Of a DNA stretch of 64,000 nt, positions 37,755-46,497 are shown piece after piece. Position numbers and translations under genes: made by a program. Position 1 is the first letter of the stretch; the number at the start of each line of letters is the position of its first letter. The stretch is from contig NZ_PNOR01000001.1 of NCBI RefSeq assembly GCF_002869765.1, positions 124,001 through 188,000 on the forward strand, written 5' to 3'. Below the pieces are notes generated by a model. The model was given only the letters and a program-made list of their open reading frames with translations. It was not told the origin of the DNA and made no database searches. The stretch comes from Deinococcus planocerae (GTDB lineage Bacteria > Deinococcota > Deinococci > Deinococcales > Deinococcaceae).

Positions 37755-38246
37755 ATGACGATGAGACCCCTGGCGCCGCAGCTCGACGAGATCGACCGGA
37801 CCCTCCTGGCCCTGCTTCAGGAAGACGCTTCTCTGAGCCATGTGGACCTCGCCCGGCAGGTGGGCCTCTCGGCCCCCGGCGTTCACAAGCGGCTCAAGCA
37901 CCTGCGGCAGGGCGGCTACATCAAGAAGGTGGCCGCCGTCCTCGACCGGGCCAGGCTGGGGCTCGACCTGCTGTGCTTCCTGAAAGTCACCTTCCGGAGC
38001 AACCTGCGACCCGAGAACGTGGCGGAGCTGCAACGCTGCATTCAGGAGCTGCCCGAGGTGCTGGAGTGCTACACCGTCACCGGCTCCAGCGACGCCATCC
38101 TCAAGATCGCCGTGACCGACCACTTCGCCCTACGCGACTTCCTGCGCAGGCTCGCCGAGGGCCAGCAGGTGATCGAGCGCGCCGAGACCTGCATCGTCCT
38201 CGAAGAGTTCAAGGAGGGAGCGGAGCTGCCGCTGAGACCCGTGTGA
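37755..38246 (+). CDS. Lrp/AsnC-family transcriptional regulator
   Basis: 163 residues: an N-terminal helix-turn-helix (LDEIDRTLLALLQED; HVDLARQVGLSAPGVHKRLK) and a C-terminal RAM ligand domain (VLECYTVTGSSDAILKIAV). These proteins form octamers and respond to amino acids. Divergent from pip, and a control of peptide use fits. The stop codon overlaps a GTG that opens a dehydrogenase fragment. Confidence 0.9.
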   Translation: MTMRPLAPQLDEIDRTLLALLQEDASLSHVDLARQVGLSAPGVHKRLKHLRQGGYIKKVAAVLDRARLGLDLLCFLKVTFRSNLRPENVAELQRCIQELPEVLECYTVTGSSDAILKIAVTDHFALRDFLRRLAEGQQVIERAETCIVLEEFKEGAELPLRPV

Positions 38247-38521
38247 GCCCCGGCACCCGGTGCCCTCCGGACGAGCGGGAACGGCGGGTGCCGTGGTGGG
38301 ACGGCCCCAACGTCGTCGTCCTGAACTTTCCCGGCGGCGCCCTGGGGGTCGTGACCGCCACCAACGGCGCGATTCCGGGACGCTGGATCCAGGAGTTCCA
38401 GGTGGTCGCCCGGCACCTGACCGCCGACTTCACCGACCACAACCACGCGACGTTCCACCACTGCACGACGATCAGCGTCGTGCGGGTGTGCAGGCGTGGT
38501 CGCGGTGCCCCTTCATGTTGA
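38243..38521 (+). pseudogene. C-terminal fragment of a Gfo/Idh/MocA oxidoreductase
   Basis: The 92-residue frame contains VPWWDGPNVVVLNFPGGALG, VVTATNGAIPGRW and VVARHLTADFTDHNHATFHH, which resemble the C-terminal sheet of Gfo/Idh/MocA dehydrogenases. The NAD-binding N-terminal domain is absent, and the last 20 residues look foreign. The opening GTG overlaps the Lrp stop codon, by chance or after a deletion that fused the two. Confidence 0.5.
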
Positions 38522-38584
38522 GGGGCAAAACCACCCCCGCAACTCAACTCCGACCGCTCTCTTGACGGCTTCTCGCTCCGCTCG

Positions 38585-38625
38585 GGCCGAAAGGGTTGCG
38601 GGTGTCACCCGCAACTCTTTCGGCC
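38585..38625. repeat. 19-bp near-perfect hairpin
   Basis: ggccgaaagggttgcgggt (38585-38603) and its complement at 38607-38625 pair over 19 bp with one G-T pair and a 3-base loop. No T-run follows. It lies in a 357-base gap between the dehydrogenase fragment and the SDR gene and may be a copy of a genomic hairpin repeat or a bidirectional transcription stop. Nothing else is seen in that gap. Confidence 0.75.
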
Positions 38626-38878
38626 ACCGCTGTGACAGCAGACGGACAGGTTGAGGGCCTGTGTCTCAGGTCGTTCCAGCCGAGCGGACCCGATGAGGCG
38701 GATGACCGTCCGTCCAGTCACGGGGCCACGGCTCTGGGTGGGGCGGGCCTGGCCGGGTTCCGATACCGGCCACCCAGGCGACAACCCGACGACGTGGGAT
38801 GGGTGTGGAAGTGGGGGAGGCAGGAGACCGGGTGTGGGCCACCCGACCTCCGGGAGGACGAGGCCCCACAATAGGGGC

Positions 38879-39634
38879 ATGCTGGATTTGACGGGCAAGG
38901 TCATTCTCGTGACGGGCGGCTCCCGCGGCATCGGCGCCGCCACCGTCCGCATCCTGGCCGCCGCGGGGGCGCAGGTCGTCGTGCACTACGGCCAGAGTGG
39001 GACCGAGGCGCAGATGATCGCGCAGGACCTCGGGCCGGACCGGGCCGTCGCCCTCGGGGCGGACCTCTCCCAACCCGGCGCGGCGGCCCAGCTCTTCCGG
39101 GAAGCTGCCGCCTGGCGCGGACGCATCGACGTGCTGGTGAACAACGCGGGCATCGCGCCCCTCGTGACGGTGGACGAGCCTGCGCAGGCGTGGGCCGACA
39201 CCTGGTCGCGCACCTTGCAGGTGAACCTGATGGCCGTCGCCGACCTGTGCCGCGAGGCGATCTTGCACTTCCGGGAGCGGGGCGGCGGCACCATCGTCAA
39301 CGTGGCGAGCCGCGCCGCCTTCCGCGGGGACAATCCCGAGGCGATGCACTACGCGGCCTCCAAGGGCGGGGTGATCGCGCTGACCCGCTCCATCGCGCGG
39401 GGGTACGCCCGGGAGAACATCCTGGCCTACGCGGTGGCTCCCGGGTGGGTGCGCACCGACATGGCGTCCGGGTACCTGCGCGAGCACGCCGCCGACATCG
39501 CCCGGGACATCCCGCTGGGGGACGTGGCCCCTCCCGAGGAGGTGGCGAACACGGTGGCCTTTTTGGCCTCGGGGCTGGCCCGGCACATGACCGGGGCGAC
39601 CCTGGACCTCAACGGCGCCTCCTACGTCCGCTGA
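38879..39634 (+). CDS. Short-chain dehydrogenase/reductase (SDR)
   Basis: 251 residues of the classical SDR type: cofactor motif TGGSRGIG, NNAG (NAGIAP), catalytic Ser in VNVASRAAF, Tyr and Lys in YAASKGG, and a C-terminal GATLDLNGASYVR. FabG-like proteins use NAD(P)H on keto-acyl or sugar/alcohol substrates; which one cannot be told. It stands alone, with no close co-directional neighbour. Confidence 0.9.
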   Translation: MLDLTGKVILVTGGSRGIGAATVRILAAAGAQVVVHYGQSGTEAQMIAQDLGPDRAVALGADLSQPGAAAQLFREAAAWRGRIDVLVNNAGIAPLVTVDEPAQAWADTWSRTLQVNLMAVADLCREAILHFRERGGGTIVNVASRAAFRGDNPEAMHYAASKGGVIALTRSIARGYARENILAYAVAPGWVRTDMASGYLREHAADIARDIPLGDVAPPEEVANTVAFLASGLARHMTGATLDLNGASYVR

Positions 39635-39996
39635 GGCGGGGCGACTCCCCGGACTCAAGCAGGGTGTAAGGGGGAGACCCTCGGTCAGGACGGCAGGAAG
39701 CGGCCCCCTCGCGGGGTCCGGCTGGGCGGCGTCGGCCTCCAGCCCAGAAGGGCCGCCTGGACGGATCGCACGACGCCGCGGCCTCACCGCTCCGTCGGCT
39801 GGACGGTCCGGGGGTGGAAGCTCCGGCCCACCTGGACGCGTTCCGCCAGGGCAGCCTGGGCACTTCACACCGTGCTCCTCATTCAGGGACGGTGGGCACG
39901 GCAGTCAGGGCGGCGCACCCAGGCTCACTCCCTGGCTCCAGCCCGGCACGCACAAGCCACGCCCCATCACTACCGACGCCGGCGCGCTCCCCGCCC

Positions 39997-40185
39997 CTAA
40001 TCCGTGACCTCCAGCACCCCCTCATCTCGCATCTCCCGCAGCACAGGGCGAATGAGGTCGAGGATCGTCAACGGCGCGACGATCAGAAGCTCCCTGCCAT
40101 CCCCGGTCAGCGCCTGGTGGTAACGGCCAACGGGTTCGGCCATGGCGGGTGGGGTCCCGGTCACGCCCGTGGGCTGGAATCGCAA
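39997..40185 (-). CDS. Possible small protein, unknown
   Basis: A 62-residue frame from TTG 40185 (or 48 residues from the ATG at 40143): AEPVGRYHQALTGDGRELLI, VAPLTILDLIRPVLREMRD, EGVLEVTD. Composition is protein-like, with regular hydrophobic spacing, unlike surrounding frames. No family recognised and no strong ribosome site. Confidence 0.3.
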   Translation of the reverse strand: MRFQPTGVTGTPPAMAEPVGRYHQALTGDGRELLIVAPLTILDLIRPVLREMRDEGVLEVTD

Positions 40186-40219
40186 CCTCGCCCTACCCTC
40201 TGAGGTGCGCTCGACGATT

Positions 40220-40248
40220 GCCGTTCATTCGGGTGCCGTTCATTCGGG
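40220..40248. repeat. Tandem direct repeat
   Basis: gccgttcattcggg occurs at 40220-40233 and again at 40235-40248, one base apart. Non-coding. Confidence 0.7.
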
Positions 40249-40736
40249 GACGTGCCTCCCGGAGACGGTCCCGCCTGCCCATGCCGCACGCCGCCTTCTT
40301 GGCTGATGAATGAGATGATCTAGCCGGAGCGGGAGAACCTTGGAAGGGGAGAGCGGCGCTTGATCCACTTCCCTCTCGTGGCCGCTTGCCCGGTTTCGCC
40401 CGCAGCCAGAGCTCTTGGAGCGCGGGCGGGGTCTCCTCCCGACCCTGTGCCGAGGGAGGCGGAGGCCAAGAGGACCTGTCCTGACGCCGGGAAAGAGGAA
40501 CCCTCAAGCGGCGCCGGGTTCCTGCCCACGGCCAGAGTCTCCCGGAGACGCGCTTCGATGCGTGCTGGCAGCCACCCGGGCGAACGGCTCGGCAAGTTCC
40601 TCGCAGCACACCACACCTGCCGTTTGGCTGGTGTCTTGAGCTGGGTGCCTCGCCCGGCGTAACATCGTGACCCGCCCAAGCCCTTCGCCCTTCACCTGCT
40701 CCGGTCCGCGCTGGCCGGACTCCTCGGGAGGTTCGA

Positions 40737-42245
40737 ATGAAGGCGTTCAAATCCCTGCTCGTCACGGCCCTGCTCGCCGCCGCGGGGTCCTCGCTCGCGC
40801 AGGGCGGCACCCTCACGGTCGCCACCGCGCAGGACCCGCAGAGCTGGGACCCCATCGACACCTTCCTGGTCGCGTGGGGGACCGTCGCCCACAACCTCTA
40901 CGACGGGCTGATCATCCGCACGCCGGATCTCAAGCTGCAACCCGGTCTCGCCACCAAGTGGACGTCCCTGAACGGCAACAAGACCCTGCGCTTCACCCTG
41001 CGCCAGGGGGTGAAGTTCCACAACGGGGAGCCCTTCAACGCGGGCGCCGTGAAGTTCACCTTCGACCGGCTGCTGGGCCCCGAGGGCAAGAAGGGCCCGC
41101 AGCAGGCGAACTACAACTCGATCAAGCAGGTGAAGGTCGTGGGGCCCTACACCGTGGACTTCATCCTGTCGCAGGCGGACCCGGTGCTGCTCACGAAGCT
41201 CGCCGGGTACGGCGCGATGATCGTGCCCCCCCGCTACATCAAGGAAAAAGGCGACGCCTACTTCAACTCGCACCCGGTCGGGACGGGCCCCTTCAGCTTC
41301 GTGTCCTACAAGAACGGGGAATCCATCAAGCTCCAGGCCTTCAAGGGGTACTGGGGCGGCGCGCCGAAGCTGGCGGGCGTCACCTACCGCTTCATCGAGG
41401 AACCCGCGACCCGCGTGGCCGAGTTGCAGGCGGGCCGGGTCGACATCGCCGCCGCCATCCCGGTCGCCCAGGCCGCGACGGTGAAGGGCAACCCCAACCT
41501 CACCCTCCAGGCGGTGCCCAGCCCCACCGTGCAGGCCCTGCGGCTGAACGTCAGCCACGGCCCCACCAGCGACCTGCGGGTGCGTCAGGCACTCAACCAC
41601 GCGGTGGACCGCGACGCGATCATCAAGAGCATCCTCCAGGGGTACGCCAGCCCCATCGCGTCCATGCAGTCCTCGAAGTCCTTCGGGTACGACCCGAACC
41701 TCAAGGCGTACCCCTACGACCCCGCCAAGGCGAAGCAACTCCTCCAGGCGGCGGGCGTGAAGCCGGGCACGACGGTCGGGATCGACTTCATCGGCACGGA
41801 CGCGGTGTTCCGCGAGGTCGCGCAGGCCGTGGCAGGCTACTTTCAGGTGCTGGGCCTCAAGCCCGAACTCAAGACGTACGAGACGAACACCTTTTACAGC
41901 GACATCATCCCCAAGAACAAGACCACGAACGCCTACCAGATGGGGTGGGGCGGCTGGACCTTCGACTTCGACAACACCGCCTACCTGCTCTACCGCAGCG
42001 GCCAGTTCTGGAACCCCGACTACAAGAGTAAGGAACTCGACGCCCTGCTCGACAAGCAGCACAACCTGAGCGATCAGAAGCAGCGCCTGACGATCCTGCG
42101 CCAGATCGCCAAGTACACCCGTGACCAGGCCATCGACATCCCCCTCTACAACCAGCAGGACCTGTGGGGGGTGAGCAAGCGGGTGCAGGGCTTCCGGGCC
42201 CCCAGCGACAGCCTGTTGCGCCTGAATACCGTCAGCGTGAAGTGA
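40737..42245 (+). CDS. Dipeptide/oligopeptide ABC transporter substrate-binding protein (SBP family 5), system 1
   Basis: 502 residues with a cleavable signal peptide (LLVTALLAAAGSSLAQG). The mature part has the family 5 pattern: GTLTVATAQDPQSWDPID, LRFTLRQGVKFHNGEPFNAG, then DLRVRQALNHAVDRDAI. It would capture peptides, or nickel, heme or sugars in some relatives, outside the membrane and deliver them to the two permeases that follow after 3 bases. First gene of an operon ending in an M14 peptidase, which favours a peptide ligand. Confidence 0.92.
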   Translation: MKAFKSLLVTALLAAAGSSLAQGGTLTVATAQDPQSWDPIDTFLVAWGTVAHNLYDGLIIRTPDLKLQPGLATKWTSLNGNKTLRFTLRQGVKFHNGEPFNAGAVKFTFDRLLGPEGKKGPQQANYNSIKQVKVVGPYTVDFILSQADPVLLTKLAGYGAMIVPPRYIKEKGDAYFNSHPVGTGPFSFVSYKNGESIKLQAFKGYWGGAPKLAGVTYRFIEEPATRVAELQAGRVDIAAAIPVAQAATVKGNPNLTLQAVPSPTVQALRLNVSHGPTSDLRVRQALNHAVDRDAIIKSILQGYASPIASMQSSKSFGYDPNLKAYPYDPAKAKQLLQAAGVKPGTTVGIDFIGTDAVFREVAQAVAGYFQVLGLKPELKTYETNTFYSDIIPKNKTTNAYQMGWGGWTFDFDNTAYLLYRSGQFWNPDYKSKELDALLDKQHNLSDQKQRLTILRQIAKYTRDQAIDIPLYNQQDLWGVSKRVQGFRAPSDSLLRLNTVSVK

Positions 42246-42248
42246 GGC

Positions 42249-43172
42249 ATGGCCCGCTACCTCGTCTTGCAGCTCTCCCAGGCCCTGCTGGTCGTGGTGT
42301 TCGTGACGCTGGTCGTCGCGGTCATGCTGCGCTTCTCGGGCGACCCGGCGGTGGCGCAGTTCCAGGGCGCCTCGGCCCCCACCGCCGAGCAGCTCCGGGA
42401 AATTCGGGAGGCGCTCGGCCTCAACCAGCCCTTTCTGGTGCAGTACGGCCACTTCCTGGGCGGCCTCTTCACGGGGAACCTCGGCACCAGCTTCCGGGGC
42501 GACACCCCGGTCGGGTCCCTGATCCGGGACGCGATGCCTCCCACCCTGCTGCTGGCGCTGTGCTCGCTGCTGATCTCGGTCGCCATCTCCCTGCCGCTGG
42601 GGGTCTACTCCGCCGTGCACCGGGGCGGCTGGGCGGACCAACTGATCCGCTTCGTCTCGCTGTTCGGCCTGTCGTTCCCGAACTTCTGGCTGGGGATCAT
42701 GCTGGTGCTGATCTTCGGCGTGACCCTGCGCTGGCTGCCCGCCTCCGGCTACGAGACGCCCGCGTCCCTGGTCTTGCCGAGCGTCACCCTGGGCCTGATC
42801 CTGACCTCCACGACGGTTCGGCTGTTGCGCGCCGCGCTGCTGGACGTGCTGGGCAGCCAGTACGTCACCGTGGCGCGCAGCAAGGGCCTTTCCGAGCGCC
42901 GGGTGCTGTACAAGCACGCCCTGCGCAACACCGCCATTCCCGTGGTCACCTTCATCGGCCTGCAATTCGGGGGGCTGATCGGCGGGGGGGTCATCGTCGA
43001 GCAGGTCTTCGCGTGGCCGGGGCTGGGCTCGCTGGCCCTGCAAGCCATCGCCAACCGGGACTACCCGGTGCTTCAGGGCACCGTGACGGTCCTGGCGATC
43101 ATCGTCGTGCTCGTCAACCTGCTGGTGGACCTGTCGTACGGGTTGTTCGACCCGCGCGTCCGCATGGAGTGA
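42249..43172 (+). CDS. Peptide ABC transporter permease, DppB type, system 1
   Basis: 307 residues with six membrane helices. It starts ARYLVLQLSQALLVVVFVTL and has the QFQG...GLNQPFLVQYGHFLGG loop of DppB/OppB proteins. The EAA-like cytoplasmic loop (VARSKGLSERRVLYKHALRN) would contact an ATPase. It lies 3 bases after the binding-protein gene and 1 base before the second permease. No ATPase gene is in the operon. Confidence 0.92.
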   Translation: MARYLVLQLSQALLVVVFVTLVVAVMLRFSGDPAVAQFQGASAPTAEQLREIREALGLNQPFLVQYGHFLGGLFTGNLGTSFRGDTPVGSLIRDAMPPTLLLALCSLLISVAISLPLGVYSAVHRGGWADQLIRFVSLFGLSFPNFWLGIMLVLIFGVTLRWLPASGYETPASLVLPSVTLGLILTSTTVRLLRAALLDVLGSQYVTVARSKGLSERRVLYKHALRNTAIPVVTFIGLQFGGLIGGGVIVEQVFAWPGLGSLALQAIANRDYPVLQGTVTVLAIIVVLVNLLVDLSYGLFDPRVRME

Positions 43173-43173
43173 C

Positions 43174-44037
43174 ATGACCCACCCTCCCGCCGCCGCCCCC
43201 CGCGCCCGCCGACCGCCGCTGCGCTGGACGCCCGACCTGCTGTTCGGCGCGCTGCTCACCGGCGGGGTGGTGCTGCTGGTGCTGCTCGCCAACGTGCTCT
43301 TTCCGGTCGGGACGGACGCGATGGACCTCGCCGCGCGCCTGAAGCCCCCGACCCTCACCGGCCCGCACCCCCTGGGCACCGACCCCATCGGGCGGGACGT
43401 GCTGGCCCGGGTGGTCTACGGCGGGCGCATCTCCCTGATCGTCGGGGTGGTGTCGGTAGCCCTCTCCGCCAGCATCGGCAGCCTGCTGGGCCTGCTGGCC
43501 GGGTACTACCGCGGCACGCTGGACGCCGTGGTGATGCGCCTCGCGGACGTGCAGCTCGCCTTTCCCTTCATCCTGCTGGCGATCACCGTCATCGCCATCG
43601 TCGGCCCCGGCCTGTGGAACCTGATCGCCGTGATGGTCGTGTCGCAGTGGGCGCTGTACGCCCGGCTCGTGCGCGGTCAGGTGCTGTCGCTGCGGGAGCG
43701 GGAGTACGTCCAGGCCGCGCACGCGCTGGGGGCCAACCACGCGCGCCTGATGTTTCGGCACATCGTCCCGAACGCCATCGGGCCGCTCATCGTCCTGGCG
43801 ACCCTGAACGTCGCCAACAACATCCTGCTGGAGTCCGGCCTGACGTTCCTGGGGCTGGGCGTGGACCCGCAGGTGCCGTCCTGGGGCGGGATGCTCGCGG
43901 ATGGGCGCACGTACCTGCAAACCGCGTGGTGGGTGTCGGTGTTCCCGGGCGTGGCGATCACCCTCACGGTCCTGGGCTTCAACCTGCTGGGCGATTGGCT
44001 GCGCGACCGCCTCGACCCGCACGGAAGGCGGAGGTGA
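43174..44037 (+). CDS. Peptide ABC transporter permease, DppC type, system 1
   Basis: 287 residues. N-terminal OppC-like tail and first helix, then the PLGTDPIGRDVLARVVYGGR motif and the EAA loop (VQAAHALGANHARLMFRHIV). It forms a heterodimer with the DppB-type permease. The stop TGA overlaps the GTG of the peptidase gene (GTGA), so the peptidase is translationally coupled to transport. Confidence 0.92.
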   Translation: MTHPPAAAPRARRPPLRWTPDLLFGALLTGGVVLLVLLANVLFPVGTDAMDLAARLKPPTLTGPHPLGTDPIGRDVLARVVYGGRISLIVGVVSVALSASIGSLLGLLAGYYRGTLDAVVMRLADVQLAFPFILLAITVIAIVGPGLWNLIAVMVVSQWALYARLVRGQVLSLREREYVQAAHALGANHARLMFRHIVPNAIGPLIVLATLNVANNILLESGLTFLGLGVDPQVPSWGGMLADGRTYLQTAWWVSVFPGVAITLTVLGFNLLGDWLRDRLDPHGRRR

Positions 44038-45962
44038 GCGGCCCTGAGACCTCCGGCGACGGGCGCGCGGGTGAGCCCACCTCCACGCCGGGACCCCGGC
44101 CTGCCTCCGACGTGGCCCGCAAAACCCGCTGGGAGCAGCACTTTCCGTGGGAGGGCCGCAGGCTCTTGGAGCAGCTTCAGTCGCTCACGCGCGGCAATCC
44201 GCCCCGGCAGGTGCTCGCCTACGTCTCGGAATCCCCCGAGTTGCGCGAGTTCCTGCGGCAGGGCGTCCTCACCCTCTGCGGCGCGTCCTGTTCCGCCCGG
44301 GTCCGCAGCGCCTACAAGACCGCGTACTTCTGGGTCACGGAGGAGGTGCGTCCCCTGTGGCGGCGGGCACATGCCGACCGCCTCACCCTCACGTACCCCC
44401 GCCTGGCGGACGAAAACCCCGGGCGGTTTCTTCAGGAAGCCTACCCGCTGGCCGCCGTGCTGGAACGCGAGGGCGTCCGGGCAGACTTTCAGCCGGGCGA
44501 CACGGGCGAACCGGCCTATCACGCGGCCTTGTGGCGCGGGGACAGGGAACTCTGGCGCGGCTCGTGCTTCGTCCCGCTCGCGCCCCGAGAGTCGCCCGAT
44601 GGCCGAACCGTTCTCGCCCCCACCGGCTGGCTGCGTGTCCAGGGGGAGGGCGGGCCGCTTCACGACGCTCCCCTTCCCACCGACGGGGAGCTGTTCTGGG
44701 ACTGGTACAGCGGCACCGTTCTCCCGCACGTCCTGCGCCTCGCCGACGAGCGGCAGGACGGGCTGGTGTTCAAGAACCTGTCGGTGACGGTCCACGCCTC
44801 CGAACCGGACCTCGCGCTGGACGTGCTGGACGAGCGTGTCAGCATGACCGAGGCGCTCACCGAGGAGGTGTACTTCGGGACGCTGGAGGCCCTGAAGCGG
44901 CACACGTCCACCCCCACGGAGTCCCGCACCCTCACGCCGGGTCGCATCGTCCCGGTCGCGCGGTCGACGCCCGGACAGGACGGCTGGGCGAGCGTCACCC
45001 TGACCCAGTGGGCCGCTCCGCCGCAGGAAGCCGTGGGCCAGATTCCGCCCGAGTCCGACGGGATGGACCTGACCTCCACGCCCCTCGACCGACCCTGGCC
45101 TCCCGCCCGCATCTGGGCCTACGCGCGGCACCTCGCGCGCCAGCACGGCCTCACCTGGCAGGTTCCCGCCTTCAGCGTGGACGGTCGGCCCGTCCCAGCC
45201 GTCCTGCGCACGGGGCGGGACACGCCGGAGGGGGTACTGGTCACGGGCGGGCAGCACGCCAACGAGACCACCGGCCCGGTGGCGGCCCTGCACCTGATCG
45301 CGCCGCTCGCCGCCACCGACCTCAATTTTGCGGTGATCCCCCTGGAGAACCCCGACGGCGCGTTCTTGCACCGCGCCCTGACCCGGGTCGCCCCCGAGCA
45401 TATGCACCACGCGGCGCGCTACACGTCTCTGGGGGATGACCTCGAGGCGAGGCTGCGTCAGGGCCAACCCCGCTGGGAGGCACGCGCTCGGGCCTGGGCT
45501 CGGGAAGAGGTGAACGCGACCTTGCACCTGAACCTGCACGGCTACCCGGCGCACGAGTGGGTCCGGCCCTACAGCGGCTACGCCCCCCACGGCTTCGAGT
45601 CGTGGGCGCTGCCCGCCGGATTCGTCACGATCGTGTGGTACTGGCCGGGGCAGGCGGAGACGGCCCGCGCCCTGGCGGACGTGATCGCGCTTTGCCTCCA
45701 AGAGGAAACAGATGTGGCGGCTCATGCGGCCCGGGCGTTTCGCGCGAGTGCCGCGCACCTGGCGCAACCGCACTATCAACTCATTCACGGCCTGCCGTTT
45801 ATCCTCGCGGAACAAGCGGCTGCCCTGTGTCCCCTCACCGTGATCACCGAGGCGCCCGACGAGACCATCTACGGGGAGCACTTCCAGATGTTCGTGCGCG
45901 CCCACCTCGCCGTGTGCGAGGCGGCGGTCGGCTTTCACCTCGACCGGCTGGGCGGAACTTGA
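44034..45962 (+). CDS. M14-family zinc carboxypeptidase-like protein in the transport operon
   Basis: 642 residues from GTG 44034, which overlaps the permease stop. No signal peptide is seen, so it acts in the cytoplasm. An N-terminal domain of about 380 residues of unknown type is followed by the M14 fold: zinc ligands His408 and Glu411 in GGQHANE, His502 in LNLHGYPAHEW, and catalytic Glu606 in VITEAPDETIYG. M14 enzymes remove C-terminal residues or cleave gamma-linked peptides. Coupling to the importer suggests trimming of the imported ligand. The large N-terminal domain is unusual for M14. Confidence 0.8.
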   Translation: MSGPETSGDGRAGEPTSTPGPRPASDVARKTRWEQHFPWEGRRLLEQLQSLTRGNPPRQVLAYVSESPELREFLRQGVLTLCGASCSARVRSAYKTAYFWVTEEVRPLWRRAHADRLTLTYPRLADENPGRFLQEAYPLAAVLEREGVRADFQPGDTGEPAYHAALWRGDRELWRGSCFVPLAPRESPDGRTVLAPTGWLRVQGEGGPLHDAPLPTDGELFWDWYSGTVLPHVLRLADERQDGLVFKNLSVTVHASEPDLALDVLDERVSMTEALTEEVYFGTLEALKRHTSTPTESRTLTPGRIVPVARSTPGQDGWASVTLTQWAAPPQEAVGQIPPESDGMDLTSTPLDRPWPPARIWAYARHLARQHGLTWQVPAFSVDGRPVPAVLRTGRDTPEGVLVTGGQHANETTGPVAALHLIAPLAATDLNFAVIPLENPDGAFLHRALTRVAPEHMHHAARYTSLGDDLEARLRQGQPRWEARARAWAREEVNATLHLNLHGYPAHEWVRPYSGYAPHGFESWALPAGFVTIVWYWPGQAETARALADVIALCLQEETDVAAHAARAFRASAAHLAQPHYQLIHGLPFILAEQAAALCPLTVITEAPDETIYGEHFQMFVRAHLAVCEAAVGFHLDRLGGT

Positions 45963-46497
45963 CGTGTCCTTCGGCCTCTCGCTGGGCGGCGAACCGTGGG
46001 GCCCATCACCCCCTCCTGCTTGAGGAATGTGGCCCGACCTTGAGGCGTCCGCCCACCGACCCCCCCGACGTCGGGAGTGGCCCCCGGCCTCCAGGGAAAA
46101 AGGCCCTTCCGAAGAACGCCAGGGGCATGTGCCGAGGTCTCTGGAGAGGGTCTGGGGTTGCTCCCCGGCGCACCCCATCGACTTCCCGGCCTGTCCACCC
46201 GCCGGACCGTGCCGGGAGGCCAGGCTTCGAGCCCCGGTGAGCGTCGGCCACTCGGCGACCCGGTCTGAAGGGGGGTTCTAGAATTCGCGTGCCAGGACGC
46301 TCTTCCTCCCCGTTACCCGGTGCAACTCCCGGGCCCTTCTCTCGCGGTTGTGTTCGCCGGGCGGGCTCGCCTCCTTGAAGAGGCCCGGTGAGCGTTGTCC
46401 CTCCGATTGTCACCGGAGTCCAGTTTCATGACGCCCTCCCCCGGGCTGTGATAGGAGGAGATGTGCACCCTGCCAACCCAGTGAGAGGGGATCCCGA
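45963..46497. other. Intergenic region between the two peptide-transport gene sets
   Basis: 535 bases. A tRNA-like D-arm and T-arm resemblance on the reverse strand near 46213-46262 does not fold into a tRNA. Frames present are low-complexity. A gagagggg site lies just before the next permease start at 46498. Confidence 0.45.

Larger units (their letters stand above)
39635..40736. other. 1.1-kb region with little coding evidence
   Basis: Most frames here are Arg/Ser/Pro-rich noise. Two things stand out: a possible 62-residue reverse-strand gene at 39997-40185 and a 14-base direct repeat at 40220-40248. The promoter of the peptide-transport operon must lie near its right end, but no clear -10/-35 pair is seen. 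Confidence 0.45.

Noticed and set aside
40692..43388. Long open frame of about 900 codons on the reverse strand
   Set aside because: It lies opposite the SBP and permease genes, is rich in Arg, Gly, His and Gln with no domain pattern, and is the usual high-GC shadow of real genes.
43677..46178. Long open frame of about 830 codons on the reverse strand
   Set aside because: Opposite the permease and M14 genes, whose motifs are clear; composition is low-complexity.
46213..46262. tRNA-like sequence on the reverse strand (GCCGAGTGGCCGA and a GGCTCGAAGCC loop)
   Set aside because: No 7-bp acceptor stem, no proper anticodon arm and wrong arm spacing.
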